The position numbers and the translations under genes are program-made. From NCBI GenBank assembly GCA_030549495.1, contig JAUIRK010000926.1:310001-374000 (forward strand): a stretch of 64,000 nt of DNA. The letters are read 5' to 3'. Every line of letters starts with the position of its first letter. Position 1 is the stretch's first letter. Under the pieces are notes generated by a model. That model was not told the origin of the DNA. It searched no databases and saw only the letters and a program-made list of their open reading frames with translations. The stretch comes from Nectonema munidae. Lineage: Eukaryota; Nematomorpha; Nectonematoida; Nectonematidae. Positions 1 through 13,700 of the stretch are shown here, one piece after another.

Positions 1-371
1 AAAAAAATATATCCTTCATCAATGAATTGGCATTGAGTATATTTAATTTTATCAAAGCTTGAAAAGTTGCACTAACTAAAATATATATAATATTTTTTGA
101 AAGAGTTCTGCTTTTCATTTCTTCTAAACATAGAGATGGAAGTTAGTTTATGTATTATATATAGCAGTGTAGTAATTTAGCTGTATTTTAGATATAATTA
201 CCTAAAAATAATTTGCCTCGACTGGGATTTGATGACGAAATCCAATGTCGCGTCTAGCGTGGTCAACCACGTACAGCATAGATGGCAATCATTATTTTCA
301 TTCAGTTATTATTCTTTATAAACTTAACTCTTGTTTCTTCACTGTTGTAGATCTATTATATGCGTATAAAC
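1..371. other. AT-rich sequence, probably collagen-gene intron
   Basis: No gene is recognised. The downstream collagen exon starts in phase 0 without a signal peptide, so the 5' exons lie upstream of the window and this stretch is probably intron. A short open frame starting at 245 runs into the transposon beginning at 372, is not Gly-X-Y and has no signal-peptide character. Bases 364-371 (GTATAAAC) are the left target-site duplication of that transposon. Confidence 0.5.
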
Positions 372-1378
372 CAGTGCTTCACAACCTAGGGGTCGCGCCC
401 CCCAACTGCGGTATGGAGAAAATTCTTTTCTTAATGCAAGCTTGCCAAGAGTGTATTTTAAAATTTTATGTACTTTATTTCAAGCAGAAATAAGATATTT
501 AATTTTAAAATAAAGAATTGCTATACAATATAAAAGTATTTTAGAAAAATTATACTTCCAATAGTTTAAATCTGTTTTACTGCATTTTGTTCCTTAATTT
601 TTTACATTTTATGTAGTACAATGGGAAATTCAGAGGGCGCAGGAGAAAGCGGAGGAGTGATTACCCCTTCCTTCTCTAACTACTCCACTATTATTAATAT
701 TAATTAATCTTTTTAAACCAATTACAAATTTCATACTCTATAAAACAACAACACATATCCCTGTTCTGGAAGAAAAATGACCTATTTGCAGTTAACATAA
801 ATATTTTTGTATCGTTTTCTTGTCTAAATCTTAAAAAATTGGCAATGTCCTTTCAGAACAATGATATATTTGTTTGTAAGTCAAACATAAATACTTGAAG
901 TATCGTTCTTCTCTTACTGCATCATATTATATTTCTAAAGATATAGGTGTAGTATATAAAATTCAATCTTGAAAATACTTTATGGGTACAGGTTAACAAC
1001 CCACCAATAACTGGCATATCATTAGGTATCTATAATATTAATCTCATTTATCAAAAAAAAATTAGAACAGGTAAAAAATCTTTAGTTTTTAGCATATTTT
1101 ATTGTTAATAGTTAATTCTATAGATACTTTTCGTTATCATTGCAGAAAATACTAATAAATTTTTTAAGGAATATATTGATTCCAATTTACAAATTAGTCA
1201 CATTCAAAACAGTTAAATTTTATAGATGAAAATTCGTCCAATGTTCGATGAATTTTGTATGCAATCATATTTTTAAATTTGCTTAGGCTAATCAATTATA
1301 ATTTATTTATGACGGAGGTCAGCAAATTAGATTGAGGAAAAAATAGGGTCGCTAGCATAAAAAGGTTGGGAATCACGG
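372..1378. mobile_element. Non-autonomous hAT-like element with perfect 8-bp TSD
   Basis: The left end begins CAGTGCTTCACAACC and the right end finishes GGTTGGGAATCACGG, whose reverse complement matches it at most positions. GTATAAAC flanks both ends (364-371 and 1379-1386), an exact 8-bp duplication as hAT transposases make. The 1007-bp interior has no transposase frame, so the element is non-autonomous or decayed. It sits upstream of a collagen exon, probably in an intron. Confidence 0.8.
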
Positions 1379-1608
1379 GTATAAACAGTAATGGTCCTAG
1401 TAGTACTGTTTGTGTTAGTGTGTGGTTAGTTTATATAAGTTATATATACTAGTTAATCATCACTACTAAAATTTTCACCCTTTTCAATTAGAGCCAATAA
1501 AATTGGACCATTGAATAAAATGTGGCTAATTTGCATATTGCGTACTATCGAACTTTTTGTGTTCGTGAGGGTGTGCAGATTTTTTTCATGACTTTTTCTT
1601 TCATACAG

Positions 1609-1734
1609 GGAGAGCAAGGTGAAGCAGGCTCCAATGGCATTGATGGTCAGCCAGGCCAAGATGGCATAGATGGAGAGCCTGGTCAGGATGGAATCAATGG
1701 CCTTGACGGACTTCCTGGAAATGATGGAGAAGCA
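1609..1734 (+). CDS. Collagen exon, 14 Gly-X-Y triplets
   Basis: It follows the acceptor TTTCATACAG and ends at GCA before GTAGGA. The 126 bp are 42 codons, phase 0 at both ends, starting [16 protein letters not shown]. Length in multiples of 9 bp and whole-triplet boundaries are typical of fibrillar-type collagen exons. The donor is a weak match beyond GTA. Confidence 0.85.
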
Positions 1735-4700
1735 GTAGGATTTAATCTTAAATTCATTCAATTGTACGTTTGTAGAATTCTATGCAGTGGAGTATTCTTT
1801 TTCGGAAGAGGATAAATATGTTAAGAGTTTTAAATTTTTCAACAAGCGCAAATAACGTGATTGTTTTTAAACCTTTGATTGTTTCTTTTATTTACTCCTT
1901 AGTTTAAAAACCGCATTTCTCTATAATCTATGCTTAAATTTTTTTATTTGAGTTTAAAATCAAATTTTAAACCCGTATTCAAAACTCTATCAAAACGATG
2001 TTGCTGAAAGAATCGATGATGATGAGAGGGGCTTTTTTTAGCTACAGCACCTCGTACCATCAGAAAGGAAATCAAACCTTATTAAATTGATAAAGAAAGT
2101 GCAAAAACAAAAGAACGAAAATAAAGTTTCTTACCTTTACGTTCTAGTGTCTTCTAGAAAGTGCTTTCTGAGTTTTGTCTCTCCAGTGGCCTTATCAGAC
2201 AATTGATATATCTATTAAGTGCTTTCAGAGTTGTGTCTCCCTGCCTTTCTTTTCAGATGACTGATATATACTAATTTTAATCTATTTGGTCTTTTTGGAA
2301 TTCTATTTCAAAATTATATCAAAATTCCAAATAGAAATAATAGTGGTATGCATATCAAGATCTTTGGAAAACTACGCAGACATCAATATATGACTCTGAG
2401 CTTTGGAAAGATACTATGTAATTAATTGTAAGATTTTTCTATCGCAAATTTATAAAATTATTGATAAGTTTCACAAAATTTAGAATATGTCCTTTACATA
2501 TGTATTACAATATTGTGTTAAAATTTCATAACATTTCGATAAGAATGTATTTTAATATATGAAGGAATTTTGATGTTTAGTGATAAAAATGAAGAAGGGG
2601 TATCGCCTGGTTAAACTTAAAAGAAGGTATGATATATTTGTGTTATTGATTAAAAATAGTGAAAATAATGTAAACATGATTTTTTGCTTTCTATATTTTT
2701 ACTAAAGAACAAGTGGTGTCTTATTCAACAAATTTGATATAATAAGAAAAATTATATTTAACCCCTAGAACACAATCGTGTTAATTCGACATTTTTTACT
2801 TCTTAACACAAAACATGAGGCTATTCGAGTTTATAAGATGAATTAATCAAAAATGAACTCCCCCTCCCAGCTATAAATTAATTTTTAATGTACATTTTAT
2901 TAATTAAACTAAAAATTTATAAAATTCCATATGTTATGATCATATGACATCAAATTCCGTTTTCAGGAATACCATTTTTCATTAACTTAAAAAGTTGTAC
3001 ATGGTAATAAAATTTAAAAAAGAAGTTCCAGAACAAAATATAAATAAAAGAGTACTCTTAACCCTGATATTTAGAAGAAAAGTTCATTGACTTTATAATA
3101 AAAACTACAGAACCTTGCTAATAAACATCGGGACATTCGTTTACTTCCGGCCCCTCCCAACCACCTTCAAAATTCAGTTTCTATTTAACTGGTCCTCCTT
3201 CTTCTGACATTTAAGGATTCTTATCTTTTCTCAGTTTTTTTGCAAAAAAATTAGTTATCTATGGTGATTTCAATATTGATCTCTTATGATCTAATGATGT
3301 TTCTGCTAGCGATTTATTATCCTTATTTTCATCCGTCAATTTTTATCCTGCCATCTCCCATTGACAATAGTTTTATCAACTTTAATCTTACCTACTCTAG
3401 TTTAAACATAATCTCTCATACCTCAGACCACTCTCCCATTTTAATCATTTTTAGAAACTTTTTTTCTTCAGTTAAAGTCGACTCATTTCATGTTAAAAGC
3501 TCGTAGAGTTTCTCAAATCGGAAACTACCTTCTTTCATTGACCTAATAACTCAAACTAATTTCTCTTTTTCTATTCTATTAGCATTCCTGGGATTGGCAT
3601 CTCAGAATTTTAAAACCTTTTCAAATCCTTGTTTGATATTGTTTTTCCTCTATTACCTCTGAAAGTCGAGTTTAGAGGAAATTCATGGTTTAACTCTGAA
3701 CTTTCCATATTGAGAAAGAGAAGAGACCTTCTACAAAAAACTGAAAAATTTCCTAATCCTCATAATACATCTGTTTACAAGAATTTCATTAAATTTTACA
3801 AGTGCAGTCAAACAAGCTAAATCTGAATACTTTTTGTCACAAACATTTCAGTCACAAAACAATGTCTGGAGATTTCTTAATTGTTTTTTAAGCCTTAGTA
3901 AACCCAATGTCATACCTTATGACTTTTCTTCAGATTATTTTTACAATTTTTTTTTCATTGTGAAAGCTTCTTCAACAACTCTAATTTTGACTATATAAGT
4001 TCTAATTTTCCTTTTCTCTCTCTCATACTTTCTTTATTGAATCTTTTACGCGTGATGATCCTCTCATTGCTATTTCCTCTCTCAAAAATTTAGAGTCTGC
4101 ACGTTTTGATCATACACCTGTATAATTTCCCCCGATTGTCATTCCCATCCTAAATATATTTTGAAATACAGACCAATATCCATTATTTCAAACTTTTAAA
4201 AATCTTTGAAAGAATTATACTGAATAAGATCCTTGTTGCTTTTCTTGCCGGACGCTCAACCGAGCTCGCCATACATAATCTTTCTGATATTTATAACTTT
4301 CCCATTTTGCTTTTTTCTCAATTTTGCTCCAAAACCTTTGATCTTGGATTTCTTTCTAATATTCGCAAATGGCTCACATCATATCTATCTGAGAGACCTG
4401 CCGCTTTATTCTCTTCATTATCCACTTCATCTCCTCTTTTCATTCATTCTGGCATTCCCTAAAGTTTCATATTGCACCCTTTTTTGTTCACTATCTATAT
4501 CAAAGACATTACCAATACTCTTCATATTTCTTATTATTACTTTTCTTTTCAAATGCACATATGTTTCTGATACTTCTATTAACCGATATTTTGAATTTGT
4601 GTTTAATTGGTGAATATCCAACAATTTAGAATTTAACCTCAAAAAATGCAAATTCATCATTACTGGATCTTCTTGTCATCTAGATCTCGTCATTCTTATC

Positions 4701-7700
4701 CCTAACACTCCTATTGATAGGGTTTCTCATTTTAACTAGTTGGGCATTACACGTATGGATAATCTCTCTGGGTCTGTCCACATAAACATAATTATCTCTA
4801 GATTATCTGGAGTTTCCTATAAAATTAAACTCTTCCTTCCTCTTTCCACGCAAAAATTCTTTATTTTTAAATTATTGCGTTGTTATATAGTCCTCTGCCA
4901 ACTACTCCCTTTTGAATTAAAATTCCCGTATTCAAAAACGCTATTTCAAATTTTCATCTCTTTGTTTTTCCTTTAGTAGATTTCTTGATATCTTCCTTCA
5001 TAATAGAATTTTTCCTCTAATAATGTCTCTTTTTTATCTATAATTTTTCGTTGTATTTGTTATTTTAAATCATTGCACTGCTATCATCTTTTTTTCAAAA
5101 AATTTTGACTGGTTCGCACTTTTACAAGGGCCCTATTATGCACTGTTCCTTCATTCATTTCAAACCATTTTTCATTTAAAAATCCCCTGAGAAGATTACT
5201 TCTGGATATTATCAAGAATGTAAACCACTTTTATCTTCATCTTCATTTTTCTAATCTTCACAATTTTACTAAATCTATCTCTTCCGCTCCTTCTTTTGCT
5301 TCCTTTGATTAAACAATACTCCTTTTCGATTCTTCCTACTCCATTTTGTGTTGTGCTTGTCTTGTTTTTTTGTCTCTCCTTTTCTAGAGATTTTATTTAG
5401 GAGATTATCATCTTGATGGAATCTTTTCCATTTGATTTCTTCATTTTTATCCTTTATATATTTTTTATGTTATTTTATAACTTTTTGTTTCTCAATAAAT
5501 AAATAAAACTCAGTTTTAAAATGTTTTATTGTTTTATATTTATATGCTTTTTGTCCTTCAAACACATGACTCTCTCCAAATATCAATTGAAATTTGATTC
5601 TATATATTATTTTTTAAAAAATATCAAAAACAAAATGAGAGATAAAGACCATTTTCCTAATTAAATTGCAAAAAAGGTCAACCTTTTTTAAAAGATTAAT
5701 TATATACATATATTTTATTATTATTACTATCAAATGCTATTTACTTGTATATATATTATTCGAATTCATTTGATTTCTTTACTTTTAGGGAAGAAACGGT
5801 GTTGCAGGTTTAGATGGAAGTCCTGGTTTGATTGGAGCACCTGGAAGAGACGGCAAATCCGGAAAGGATGGAAGAATTGGAAAAGATGGTTCAAGAGGTC
5901 CTCCTGGAAATAGGGTATTTTAAAGCACTTTTAATGAATTACTCTTGCACTACTTAAGTATAACAACCTGCTTTCAGTGTTTCCCCTAAATAATGTTAAA
6001 CAGAAATAGTTCAAGATGTAATAAAAAAATTTTTTTTGAAAATAAAATTATTTTCATTTATCTCAATGTTCTGAAACACTAAAATCTAAAAATCATTTTA
6101 TTTGTAAAATCATCTATAGTATAGACCCAGCATTTCTTTTTCAAGCTTATAAATATGATATAAAGTAAAACACTATCTATTTTATTTAAGATGCTTATAC
6201 ATACATATGGTGACCGGATGTTTCGTAGCCAGACAGTGCGTCGAATGAATATTTACGAATAGAATGGTCGCAAGATTGTTTCGTTGCAAACGATTGTTCT
6301 GTTACATTAATGTATTTTTAAAAGCAAAAAAAAGAATATTATCTCAAGTTATAATGGTGAAAGATAAAAAGAGTTTTACTTCAGATTTTTTTAAAAGAAA
6401 CTTTAATATATTTAAATAAAACGCGATAAATAAAATAATTAAAGATTTTTATTTGAGGAACCGTTTTATTCAAATATATTGAAATAGGTGTAAAACTTTA
6501 TAATTAGACTAAAACCATATAAACATCACGCTTTACATACCAGCAAAATTAGAAATTATCTCATTTGCTATTTAACAAAGAGCTCATAGCTTTCTGCTGT
6601 TTAACACTCTTTTGACAAAAAGGCTTTTAGACGAAATATCCATTCGATCAATTTTCCGGCCACCACATGTGAATTAAACGAACTGTCTGACGACAAAGTG
6701 TCCCGGAACGAAATGCCTGTTCACGCATACATATAGATATGTCTATAGATTACGCAAATACTTTAGCTACCACTTGTAACGCTGATTTACCTCCTACCTT
6801 TACGCATTATGCACGTCCATGCATAATTTCTTTTCTGATTTCAAATTTGAACGGGTAAATGTGTTAATTGAAAAGTTAAATTTATCAGTATTTCAATACT
6901 CTTTCCCCTAAGACTTCGAAAAATATGTGCTAAGAAAAACACAATTGCTAACGTTGACATGAAGCAGTGTTACCTTTGTTTTCTCAACTTTTCACCACGT
7001 CAATGATCTCCAGATGAAATTATTTGATAATTAACCCAAACTACGATTAAATTCGTCATCATAATTTAATGAAAATTATTTCCAAGGTTTTTCAGAAATC
7101 TCCCATGAAAAGAAGAATAACGTTGTTTTCGTGGTGTGAAATCTGTGCTAAAATGTACGTCGTAATTTTAACCTTCGCATGACGCCCATATGGAGTTTTA
7201 CTCCACCCCCAACTTAAAAATTGAATTTCAAAAAACTTAAAATCCTTGAAACTTTTTTAACACTATGTATTTTTCAAAAACACACTTTTCAATGCTCTGA
7301 GACAAATTTTGAGAAAAAAAAATTTTTCCTGTAAAAGTATGTAGAAAAGATCAAAGAGTACACACAAAGTTTAATATGAAAAAATCAAGCTAAGCAGAAT
7401 TTTATACAAAAATGCAACAGTAAATATGTCTTCTATTTACAATTTGGACAAATCGAGTATGAATGATGCTTGCAGACGCCCTTTTTACATTTCTGGCAAT
7501 GTCTTGTCGTTCTACTTTTTTTTGAAGTAGGGCAAAATGTGCAAAAAACTCTTTTACTACTTGAAACAGGAGACGAGTCTTTGCTTTCCTCAAACCCATA
7601 AAAACTCAAAAGAGATTTTGTTTTGGAATTTATTTCTTGAATACTCGAACGTAGTTTCATCGAGTTGTAGCAAAGTTCTTTTGCTAAAGCTTTCAAAAAC

Positions 7701-10700
7701 ATCTTTCTTCCACCTTTCTTTGTGGCAGAATAAATGCTTTCTGGACAATTGTAGTTCAGAATAATCATTGCATTTAAGGCTGATATGTCTAGATAATTGG
7801 AAAAAACGGCTGAAGACCATCTTCTTATAGGTTTGTAGGAGCGATATAATCTAATCATTCGATTAGAAACATCAACTCCACTTTTTGACTCATTGTACGC
7901 TATAAATGACTCAGGTTTTTGCTTATCTCCAATCAACTCCAGGCTTGTAGAGTGTTGAGATGAAAGAACATAAACGACTTTAAAATTTTTGGTAGCGTGC
8001 CTCATAGGAATGTAGGCAGCAAGGGAAGCATACTTTGAATAAATTATTCTATTTTCACATTCTTGCAACTTCAACGTCTTCAGATATTGCGGTCTTAAAA
8101 TTCCAGGGACAAATCGTCGGTTTGCTTTTACAGTTCCACAAATTGTCAGGTTTTTCTCCGACATCCATTCAGCTAAATTGTGATCAGTGAAAAATCGGTC
8201 TGTGAATACACCACAGCCAATTGGTATTTCAGAAAGCCTTACTAGTCTCTTTACGATCTCATTGCCAGAGAAGTAGTTTTCACCAACACCTGGAACATAT
8301 ATTTCTGGTTTCAGGCAATAATAACTTTTTGAATCATTGATGTGATAGAATTTAATTCCGTAGTGGCCGGGTTTTTTGGGATCATAAATCTTGACTGGAC
8401 ATCTACCTCTAAATGAAACAAGTTGTTCGTCAACTGTTACTGAATCTGTAGGTGTCCAAAACTTATGACATGTGTTGAAGAAGTGATCGTGAAGGTATCT
8501 GACTGGCGAGATTCGATCATTCGGATTTCTTTGGGATTTGTCATCAAATCTCAAAAATATACTGATCAAAATATACATGTTTCTCCCGATAGCAGCTTTC
8601 AAAAATGGAATACCAAGAGAATCGGAAAAAAGATCTTGAACTTTGATTTTTTGATCGTTGGACTGTCCAAGGTATAGAAGACACCCGAAGAACGCAAGCA
8701 GCATATCAATAGTGAACTTCTCATAATATTTTCACAAATATGCAAACTTTGGAGTATATAATCTAAATTAAACACAACATTCATACTTTTACGTAGTAAT
8801 TCACATATGAACAAGCATACAAAACTACAAAATCATTGTATTTCATCCTTACATGAATCCCGGTATTAGCATTGTTATATATACTAAATTTCGTTTTAAT
8901 ATATGATGCACAAAGTTTACTGCTATGTCATATAAAACTATAATATACTGAACTTTGTTTCAAACAGTTCTACTTTATGTTTCATAGAGAAGGTTAGTCT
9001 AAAAAACTCGAAACTTTCTAATATTGATAAAAAGTTTCTAATATAGGTATGAATAGCCTTTTTTGTGAGTATGAAACATCCAGCAAAAACAAGCATCCAC
9101 ACCTACACAAAATAAGAATACAAACACAATAACTAACAGATTGGCACACACACAAATTAACGCTAAAAACACACACTCAGACTAGCATTTACATACACAC
9201 ATACCGGAAATGAAGATTCATATCGCTACACACAACACAAACATGGATACACACCTACACGTAGACAGAAACTTGCATGCACCTTACATAAACACATTTA
9301 TACACATACATAAACATACTCTTTCACCCAAACAAATACACATATACACATATTCAGATGCACATTAGAGCTCTATAATAGGCGCGTAGCCCGTGCCGCT
9401 TTTTTGGGACCCACATTTAAAATGCGGGTATGGTTGTTCGTATCAAATTTCAGGTGGGGTTGGCGAACGCAGGTCATCCGTGAAAAAGTTCTCAAGGAGC
9501 GGGACTTTGGGTTTTGGGTTTTTCAATCAGTATAATAACAGGTTAGTGTTAGTTAGCAAAACAGAAAGATAAGTAATAAATAGAAGTAATAGAAAGCTAA
9601 ATGCAATGCAGTTTTGAAACAAAAAGATCATATTATCCTGCAAAGAAAACAAATAGAAGCACGCAATTTTTTTAAATTTCGGGCGATTTTGCTGTTTCAA
9701 CTTCGGGTTTGGATAGTACAGTAGAATAGTTTAGGGCGGGCGAGGCGGGGCTGGGTGGGAGGCAAAATTTTAATAGTTGAAGGGCGGGATAGGTACAAAC
9801 AAGTAAAATACGGGTACGGTCCGGATGCGGACAAACTTTTTCGACCCTCGGAGGGATCTAAACACATACACATATACGTTAGAGTTATGCGCCGGGAGGG
9901 TAAGCGGCGCAAGGAGGCCGAACGGTGCGGGTTTTTAAAGTAGGGCAGGCGGATGTGGATTGTCTGTAAAAAATTGGGCGGGGCGGGGCAGATGTGAGTT
10001 CCCCAATCAATATGAAATCGGGTTGGTGAGAATTCGCAAGATGGAAAGATCAGTATGCAACAGAAGTAATAGATAGTAAAATGTAATGCCAAAAGTTTCG
10101 AAAAAAATATCATATTGTCTTGTAAAAATGAAATAGGGAAACAGCGACTTCTCTCAATTTTGGATGATCTTGCTGTTTTAGCTGCTGGTTTGGATAGTAC
10201 GGTAGAATAGTTGCGAGGGGGAGGGGGTGGTGGCTACAAAATTCAAACATTTGATTGCTGGGTGGGTACAGACTTGTTGAACGCTGGTGCAGCGCGGTGC
10301 AGACTGACAATGACAATGTTCGGGTTGGGGCGGGTGAAGACAAATTTTCTGGCCCGCTCAGGGCTCTAATATGCATACACACACATAAAAACACACACAC
10401 TCATTCACAGAATCACATGTGTAAAAACTAAGACATACTTTTCTTCATACATACATCAACAAAAAACGTACAAAACAAACAAAAAAAACTAGTGAGAAAA
10501 AAGTTAAAAATACTTGTAATTATCATCCATTTTTTTCTTAGTCATGTTGTAAATATGAGTGATCAGTTCTTGCGAAAAAAACAAGGAAAACGCCTCAAGT
10601 GGTCGTGTCACATGTTTAGCAACGCCTTTTGTTCCTGAAGGATTTCTGGACAAATTTCTTATGTTTCTTGTTTTGGGCCTTCCAGCCTTTTTAAGTGAAG

Positions 10701-13700
10701 GGTCCCATGAGTACAAAGTTCCATCAAGAGCTTGAAGATTTTCATCATATTCAAGATCGCTGATCTCAGAGCTTGAAAGGGAATAAGATGAATTCAAACT
10801 TGAAGAGTATTCTGTACTTGAGACCGAGGAAGTTTCAGAGAGAGATGAACTATCCATTAGAAGTAGGAAAGAAACAGAAACAAGAATACGCAACAAAGAA
10901 AAATTGCAATAAGAACTATTGTTGATGAAGTTCCAGAATAACCTTGAAAACGAGGCTCACAGTTTTATCGTTTTTCAACATGCTGACGTAATACATAGGA
11001 AAAAATACGACAACAATAAATAAGGATCATGACGAAATAACATTGGAAGCCATGCTCACACCTTTATTGATTGCAACATGCTTGACGTAATGCATACGAT
11101 AGATGGTTGGAATGAGGATTCGACATATGCGAGTACACAGCGAAAAATTTCTTTCGCTAATCATACATATATGTTAGAGATAAAGATAATCGGTAAATAT
11201 GTCTACATTCATTCATTTTGATTATAATAAAGAATGATGATATGGAGTTTTGAGCATTTTTTTCAAAAGTGGAGTAAAAATCCAGAGGACGTCTTTAGTG
11301 TTATACTCAATATAGGGCGTCATGCGAAGGTTAAAGGGAACAAGAAATACATTTCCTTTTAGCAGTCATTTGCAACTTTGTTTATTTATCCTTCTTTTGT
11401 TTGATAATAATAATAATAATAAATTGAACGAATTAGAAATTATTTTATACAGAGACTATTCAGGTTGTAAGTAAAATGCTCAAAAAAATTATTCATTTTT
11501 TATATCGTAAGTAAAATTGATGATTTTTGTTAAAAAAATCTTTAAAAACATATTTAAAAAAAAGCCCTAAAAATCAATAACTAAATAACATTTTTTGTAT
11601 TTAATTTGTCTATCAAAGTCTCCAATCAGATGAAAACTTGTAAATATTTTTATCAACTTTATTTAGTGTTTGGTAAAAATTTCCTGTTTTTGAACAATAC
11701 GGAGGAATGACATAAGGAGTCGAAGTTTTCATTTTATATTTAGTGATAAAGTCCTTTATTTCCTTTGAAAGCCGGTGTAGCTCAATATTTGCTACAACTT
11801 TTACAGCTGACATTTTAATCCACCTAAGCTAGTTCATTGAGTGAACATCTATTTACCGTGATAAGAAGGGGAACGTGCTCTGTGCTGTTCAAAGGATTTT
11901 TAAAAGAGCTTAGAGTTGATTTTAATCTTGGCTTACCCTTCTTGCATCGAAATTTTAAGGTCCTGAAATACTTGTTTATCACAAATCGGAATTCTTTTCA
12001 GGAATTTTATTCAAGTCTAATTCAAGAATATTTTCAGGTGTTACGAACTTTTACGGTGTGAAGCAAACGAAAGATATCAAGAATGAGTTTAGGCATTAAG
12101 AAACATTTGCAATCATTACTTGGCTGGAACATATTTTAAAGTGTGTTTGTTGTGATAAAGGTGCTCTTAAAACAATTCAATAAATCTTTATTTAGCTGCA
12201 TCTTAAAAAGTTAAATTTACAAAGTTTAAAACTAATAATAAATAAAATATACTTACTAAATGTTGAGTATGTCTAGACAAATATGGATAAACAATGAATG
12301 AGAACAATCGAGTTGCAAACAATAAAAATTTAAAATCGTTAAATATTTAACTGTTTTAAAAGTTGTTTATGAAATTTTAGGGTCCTCAAGGAGAAAATGG
12401 ACAACGAGGTCTGCCAGGATTGGATGGAGAACCAGGTGAACCAGGATATTCTGGAAGACAAGGAGAGCCAGGTCAACAGGGTATAAAGGGACCGGCAGGT
12501 TTGGATGGATTCCCAGGAGCCAATGGGTTAGATGGCTCAGCTGGTCTTTCTGGACCCAAAGGTCCACCAGGTATGACATGCTTATAGTATTTCACACATT
12601 TTGCTATTAGAATTAAATTACTCTCTTAAAAAATTCACTTTTACTGGGAGTTGAATCACAGTCCTTTGAATGTCGCGACGAGTGTTCTACACCACTACAC
12701 CACCAAATGGCTTATAATATAAATAAGGCTTATATGAATTTATCTGAGGAGACACTTAGTATCAATAAATTCCATACCATGGTGGCTTAACTCAGAGTTT
12801 CTCAATATTTTTGTAAAAATCGGCCACTAAGATTTTAAAAATTTTTAAATCGTCCAGTATGAAGTAAAATATACCGAAAATCTTTAAAGTTTTTTTTAAA
12901 GTTTATTTGAATTCTTTATTCCATTTAAGTTCAATAAAATCTTCTTACACATTTTCTTTAAGAGATTTCAAATTTCAAGAAAATGGATTTATCAGCCATT
13001 CTTCTTTTTTGAGTTTAAACAAATCCTTAATTATGAAAAGTATGTGATTTTCCATCTGAAATTTATGTTTACAATATTTGAATTATGATTGGAAAAATTT
13101 TTTAAATATTTGTTTATGCAATTTTTAAATCTTTCTTAAAAACAATTGCCCCCTCCTCTAAATTCCATTTTCGCTGAGAAGTGGACGATTCGCCCACAGT
13201 TGAGAAATCCTCGTTTAACTTATGCTAGTTAATTGCTCTCTTAAATTCATATCGCTATGCTAGAATTATCACACACCAAAACGTTCGCACTAGATGCGTG
13301 TGTGAGGTGAGTATGGCTGGAAGATTTCCGACAACCCATGTGTTATGGAGGGAAGCATGCAAATATTTCATTTGGGTGTAAAATATTTGACTTTTTCTTA
13401 ACTAACCCATTTAGTAGCAATTTCTGTGATCTCTATTTAATTCTATTTACTAAAGGCAAATTCAATGAAAGACTGAAAAAACTTATAAAAGCGATATGAG
13501 AAAGATGCGTTTGAAATTAGATGAAGGGTAAAATAGGGAAAATTTGAAATGTTAAATAAAGTAAATGATGTATTTGTTTTTTAAAGTTATATTAACCAGC
13601 TAAACTTTAGTTTGCTGAACAAAATATCCTTAATTATTATTATTTTCATTATTAAATTAAAAATACTGAAAGTGATATTAATTGCAAAATTATATATTTT

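Larger units (their letters stand above)
7172..11330 (-). mobile_element. piggyBac element with perfect TIRs and TTAA targets
   Basis: The left end reads CCTTCGCATGACGCCC (7172-7187). The right end, 11315-11330, is its exact reverse complement. TTAA flanks both sides (7168-7171 and 11331-11334), the piggyBac signature. The 4159-bp interior carries a piggyBac transposase on the minus strand in two pieces: N-terminal 10504-10857, catalytic and C-terminal 7433-8731. A ~1.77-kb insert of CA-rich and GC-rich repeats separates them. Removing it leaves ~2.4 kb, the usual size of an autonomous piggyBac. Perfect ends suggest a fairly recent insertion into the collagen intron. Confidence 0.92.

Noticed and set aside
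245-493. 82-codon frame upstream of the first collagen exon
   Set aside because: It runs into the hAT-like element at 372, has no signal peptide and no usable in-phase donor to the collagen exon.
4233-4976. 126- and 78-codon frames taken as possible genes
   Set aside because: They are stretches of the decayed LINE reverse transcriptase and its C-terminal part.
9697-10400. Open frames in the GC-rich unit (both strands)
   Set aside because: They follow the GGGCGGG repeats; no domain, and frames do not correspond between the two copies of the unit.
8721-10515. GT-AG intron explaining the split piggyBac transposase
   Set aside because: Donor and acceptor candidates exist, but the pairings tried do not preserve the reading frame into [11 protein letters not shown]; insertion explains the size better.
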